A program made the translations under genes and the position numbers. From Phycisphaerales bacterium (GTDB lineage: Bacteria > Planctomycetota > Phycisphaerae > Phycisphaerales > SM1A02), in NCBI GenBank assembly GCA_007127615.1, contig SKZB01000373.1, forward strand, positions 1-8,577: DNA of 8,577 nt, read 5' to 3'. Shown one piece after another: positions 5,934-8,577 of the stretch; position 1 is the first letter of the stretch; the number at the start of each line of letters is the position of its first letter. The notes under the pieces were generated by a model that worked only from the letters and a program-made list of their open reading frames with translations, was not told the DNA's origin and ran no database searches.

Positions 5934-6002
5934 TGTAAACGGCTTGTGGCTTTTTGATGCGCCGTGAGACTTCAGCCGTTTGCAACGGCAGCGCGATCGC
6001 GC
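5934..6002 (+). other. Competing hairpins and adjacent palindrome
   Basis: TGTAAACGGCT (5934-5944) can pair with AGCCGTTTGCA (5974-5984) as an 11-bp stem with one G-U pair on the plus strand. The same right arm can instead form a tight hairpin, GCCGTT (5975-5980) with AACGGC (5984-5989) over a TGC loop. The two structures exclude each other. The perfect palindrome GCGCGATCGCGC follows at 5991-6002. Confidence 0.5.
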
Positions 6003-6202
6003 ATCGTGTGGTATTCATGCTCGCCGCGAGGGGGTGCCATGGTCTGAGCGACCCCCCCAATGGACAGAGCGAAGGCCATGCGGCGCGCGATGGTCATTCA
6101 CGATCACGTTGAACGTCAAGCGCGCCCCCACGTGGCACGCGTACGCGGAAAGACCACGGCATCCGCTCGTCCACTCCGTCACTTCGCCCGCGCCCTCCCT
6201 TC

Positions 6203-6266
6203 GTGCCTACGTGCCTACGTGCCTTCGTGCCTACGTGCCTTCGTGCCTACGTGCCTTCGTGCCTTC
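6203..6266 (+). repeat. Eight-unit 8-bp tandem array (GTGCCTWC) at the vWA stop codon
   Basis: Eight perfect units of GTGCCTAC or GTGCCTTC lie head to tail, preceded by a partial unit (CCTTC, 6198-6202). In plus-strand order their seventh base is A, A, T, A, T, A, T, T. The vWA stop codon (6265-6267) overlaps the last unit. Because 8 is not a multiple of 3, all three plus-strand frames read the same cyclic octapeptide (VPTCLRAY-like) with no stop, while GTAGGCAC units on the minus strand give TAG stops. Confidence 0.95.
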
Positions 6267-8577
6267 AGTTCTCCCTCTTCTTCCTCTCCATTTCCTCCCT
6301 CAATCTCTTCTTGCGCTCGAGCAGACTTTCCCGCATGCCGCCCGGACCCGGGGGCGAGCCGTCCGATTGATCGTTCGGGTTGGCCGGCGTCCGGTGATCT
6401 CGGACGCGCGCGCCATCTTCGGATGAAGGGCTTTGCTCCGAGTCCGGTCTGTTCCCGCCGTCCCGGCCGAGCAAAGCATCGAGCGCGCCGGAGACCCGGC
6501 CGGAGCGATCATCCTGGTCGCCGTCGGCCCGTTCCTTCTTCTGCTTGGACATGAGACGAACCGGTGGCGGCGCGACCCGCCCCGTGCCGCGCAGCTTCTC
6601 GACCCCCTTCGATTGCGACGCCTGCTGCTCATCGAAACGCCGGCTGACACCGCGCAGAGCGTGCAGCGTCCGCTGGGTCCGTTCCGCGCGGGTGCGCCAC
6701 GGCGTTACCTTCGCGATCGCCGCGGCGAAACCACTGGCGACCATCTCGCGGTTCCAGGCGATCCGGCGATTGGCGATATCCAGGAGCAGGACGATCAGGG
6801 TCCACCACAGAAGCGTGGTCCAGATCGGCATGACCGACGAACTCGGTTCCATGCCCGAGCGGTCGAACAGCATCGCTTCTTCGGGCAGAGAGATCTCCAG
6901 ACGGCGGCCACCGGTGATCTCCCTGATCTCTTCCATCAGGCCGACGTTGGCCTCGTAGCGCCGAAACTCTTCGCTGACCGCGCGGCTGGCGCCGCCGATG
7001 ACCGGCGCGAGCTGCCGGGTGCCCCGTCGGGGGCTGAGCGCCACCACGTAGCTGCCCGCTTCGTTGGCCGGAACGTCCGCTTCGTACCGGCCCGGTCCCG
7101 TCTGGCGCAGGCGAATGGACTGACTGCGGCCGTCCGGACCGTATACGGTTCCCTCGACCAGCAGATCGTCGAGAAGGCCTTCCTCCGGATCCGCCGCTTC
7201 AAGAACCATCTGCAGGCGATTGTCGCGGATCGTGGTCACCAGTTCCGTCTCGGGACTGACCGCGGCCCGCGCGGTCGAACGGATGAGCTGCAGCCAGAAC
7301 GCGGTGGCTTCGGGCCAGTCCATCCAGTCGCGCGACCACCGCCCGCCGAAATCGCTGGTGAAGGCCGCCACCCGACCGAGACCGGCCTGCCAGACCGCCA
7401 GAAGCGGCTCACCGTCCGGGTGCGTCATGTCGAGGGAGACCGTCGGGTCGGCCCGCGGCGCGGTCACGACCAATCCACGCAGCGGGGGGGCGTTCTCCAT
7501 CCCCACCGTCAACGTCGATCCGGTCGGCTGCACGACCGGTTCAAATGGCCCCTCTTTCAACAGCGGCTGGTTGAAGTCCTGAACCGAATCGACCAGCACC
7601 CGCGGCAGCGTGCGGGGGTTGCGCACGTGGTAGAAGACGCTGCCGGTCCCTTCGGCGATCATCCGCAACTGCGCCTGATCGATCTGGTCACCCACCCCGA
7701 TCGTGGTGATGGTCACGCCGGTCCGGGACATCTGCTCGACGAACTCGTCCATCGTCGGATCGTGCGAGATACCGTCGGTGAGCAGAACCATGTGTTTGGT
7801 CTCGACATCAAGATCGCGCATCATCTCCCAGCCGGTGCGGAGCGCGGATTCAATGCGCGTTCCCCCCGCGGCGCGAATGGTGCGAACCTCCTGCGCGAGC
7901 CGCTGCGGATCGTCGTTGCGCTGCAGGGGGATATGAATGTCCGCGGAGAAGTCAAATGCGACCACCCCGATGTACGTCTCCCGGCGAAGCGATTCGATGG
8001 CGAGGGCGGCGCCTTCGTTGGCGACTTCCTGCTGGGTCGCCCGCGCGCCCGCGACGGGCCGGTTCATCGAGCCGGATTTGTCGATCACCAGCACCAGCGC
8101 CGCCGACGGCGCCCGCAGCTCGTCGGGGGGATCGAGTTCGAGGGGGAGAATCTCCGCGAGCGCGGTCCGCGTCCATCCCCCGGCCCCGAAGCTGCGGGTT
8201 CCGCCGAGCATGATCAGACCGGTTCCCATACGGTCGACCGAGTCGGCGAGGAGCCGGTGCTGTTCGCCGGAGAAGTCATACGAGGGAACATTGTCGAGCA
8301 CGACCAGGGTGTAGTTCTGCAGCGAGAGCAGATCGTCCGGAAGCAGCGCTGCGGAAATCACCTCGACGTCGATCTCGGCCCGGCGGAGAATCCGCGCCAG
8401 CGGATGACGCTCGGAATCTTCATCCTGACTCACGATCAATACCCGGCCCCGGCTCGGCGTGGCGGTGAACGCCTCCGCGCGGTTGTTCTCCGCCAGCGCA
8501 TCGTCTTCGGGATGGTCCGGTTCGAAGATCGCTTCAAACCGGTTGACCGGGGTATCGCCCAGCGTCACCCGCGCCAG
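6265..8577 (-). CDS. vWA-domain membrane protein with an amidotransferase-like domain (5'-truncated)
   Basis: The last 770 residues are visible; the frame is open through the window's right edge. Numbering from the GTG at 8568, a Rossmann/class I amidotransferase-like domain spans about 41-145 (GRVLIVSQDED; GLIMLGGTRSFGAGGW). A vWA domain follows (about 155-330) with a complete MIDAS metal site: D163-K-S165-G-S167, T237 and D265 in LLTDG. A beta-rich region with LAVWQAGLGRVAAF (390-403) comes next, then one membrane helix (about 581-598) and a charged, disordered tail of about 170 residues ending in Lys/Arg/Glu-rich helix. In planctomycete relatives a Bat-like N-terminal membrane region usually precedes this, so the missing part probably holds more membrane helices. 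The amidotransferase nucleophile Cys is not visible, so that domain is probably non-catalytic. A role in envelope protein assembly is possible but unproven. Confidence 0.88.
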   Translation of the reverse strand: MARVTLGDTPVNRFEAIFEPDHPEDDALAENNRAEAFTATPSRGRVLIVSQDEDSERHPLARILRRAEIDVEVISAALLPDDLLSLQNYTLVVLDNVPSYDFSGEQHRLLADSVDRMGTGLIMLGGTRSFGAGGWTRTALAEILPLELDPPDELRAPSAALVLVIDKSGSMNRPVAGARATQQEVANEGAALAIESLRRETYIGVVAFDFSADIHIPLQRNDDPQRLAQEVRTIRAAGGTRIESALRTGWEMMRDLDVETKHMVLLTDGISHDPTMDEFVEQMSRTGVTITTIGVGDQIDQAQLRMIAEGTGSVFYHVRNPRTLPRVLVDSVQDFNQPLLKEGPFEPVVQPTGSTLTVGMENAPPLRGLVVTAPRADPTVSLDMTHPDGEPLLAVWQAGLGRVAAFTSDFGGRWSRDWMDWPEATAFWLQLIRSTARAAVSPETELVTTIRDNRLQMVLEAADPEEGLLDDLLVEGTVYGPDGRSQSIRLRQTGPGRYEADVPANEAGSYVVALSPRRGTRQLAPVIGGASRAVSEEFRRYEANVGLMEEIREITGGRRLEISLPEEAMLFDRSGMEPSSSVMPIWTTLLWWTLIVLLLDIANRRIAWNREMVASGFAAAIAKVTPWRTRAERTQRTLHALRGVSRRFDEQQASQSKGVEKLRGTGRVAPPPVRLMSKQKKERADGDQDDRSGRVSGALDALLGRDGGNRPDSEQSPSSEDGARVRDHRTPANPNDQSDGSPPGPGGMRESLLERKKRLREEMERKKREN

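Larger units (their letters stand above)
5530..6264. other. Gene-free gap of 735 bp between the vWA gene and the Cys-rich gene
   Basis: No open frame here has convincing protein character. From right to left the gap holds an 8-bp array (6203-6266), a GGGGGT/ACCCCC stem (6030-6035 with 6051-6056), a 12-bp palindrome (5991-6002), two competing hairpins (5934-5989), and a 23-bp element (5743-5765) that matches 2237-2259 with two differences. The Cys-rich gene's promoter should lie in the left part. I could not choose a -35/-10 pair with confidence. Confidence 0.6.

Noticed and set aside
6203..6266. CRISPR array
   Set aside because: The units are 8 bp and directly tandem, with no spacers. The 180-bp repeats elsewhere are coding modules.
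5980..6554. Two plus-strand open frames over the vWA gene's 3' end
   Set aside because: They stay open because the 8-bp array has no stops on that strand, and they then run antisense to the vWA gene.

Overview
The window looks like a chromosomal stretch from an environmental planctomycete, probably of the Phycisphaerae type. This is an inference from several features together: high G+C, a large membrane protein with an amidotransferase-like fold and a von Willebrand A (vWA) domain, a secreted Cys-rich repeat protein carrying a dockerin, a small membrane protein with a double CxxC zinc-ribbon core, and long gene-free gaps holding short tandem arrays. No rRNA, tRNA, CRISPR array, transposase or phage gene was seen.

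Layout. All well-supported genes lie on the minus strand, so the reading order is right to left. At the right edge (6265-8577) is the C-terminal 770 residues of a vWA membrane protein whose start lies outside the window. Its stop codon sits in the end of an 8-bp tandem array (6203-6266). A 735-bp gap without a convincing gene follows (5530-6264); it holds two mutually exclusive hairpins and a 12-bp palindrome. Next is a secreted Cys-rich modular protein with a dockerin (5529 down to 3782). It is read here in two frames because of a one-base disagreement at a C7 tract (4856-4862). A strong intrinsic terminator (3695-3726) ends it. Then come an exported ankyrin-repeat protein (3516-2356), a 547-bp gap with dispersed short repeats (1809-2355), a macrolide 2'-phosphotransferase of the Mph family (1808-891) with a plausible promoter and good Shine-Dalgarno, and a 102-residue zinc-ribbon membrane protein (617-309). 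The left edge (1 to about 115, plus strand) may hold the end of another gene.

The genes do not form an obvious pathway. Each has its own upstream gap, and the terminator between the Cys-rich and ankyrin genes argues for separate transcription. The clearest single functional assignment is the Mph enzyme, predicted to inactivate macrolides. The most unusual material is the Cys-rich protein: eight modules in two subtypes, the larger having two extra cysteines that appear together, an internal dockerin, and a frame break at a sequence that is both a homopolymer and a canonical -1 slippery heptamer. I did not find a convincing new multi-gene system.
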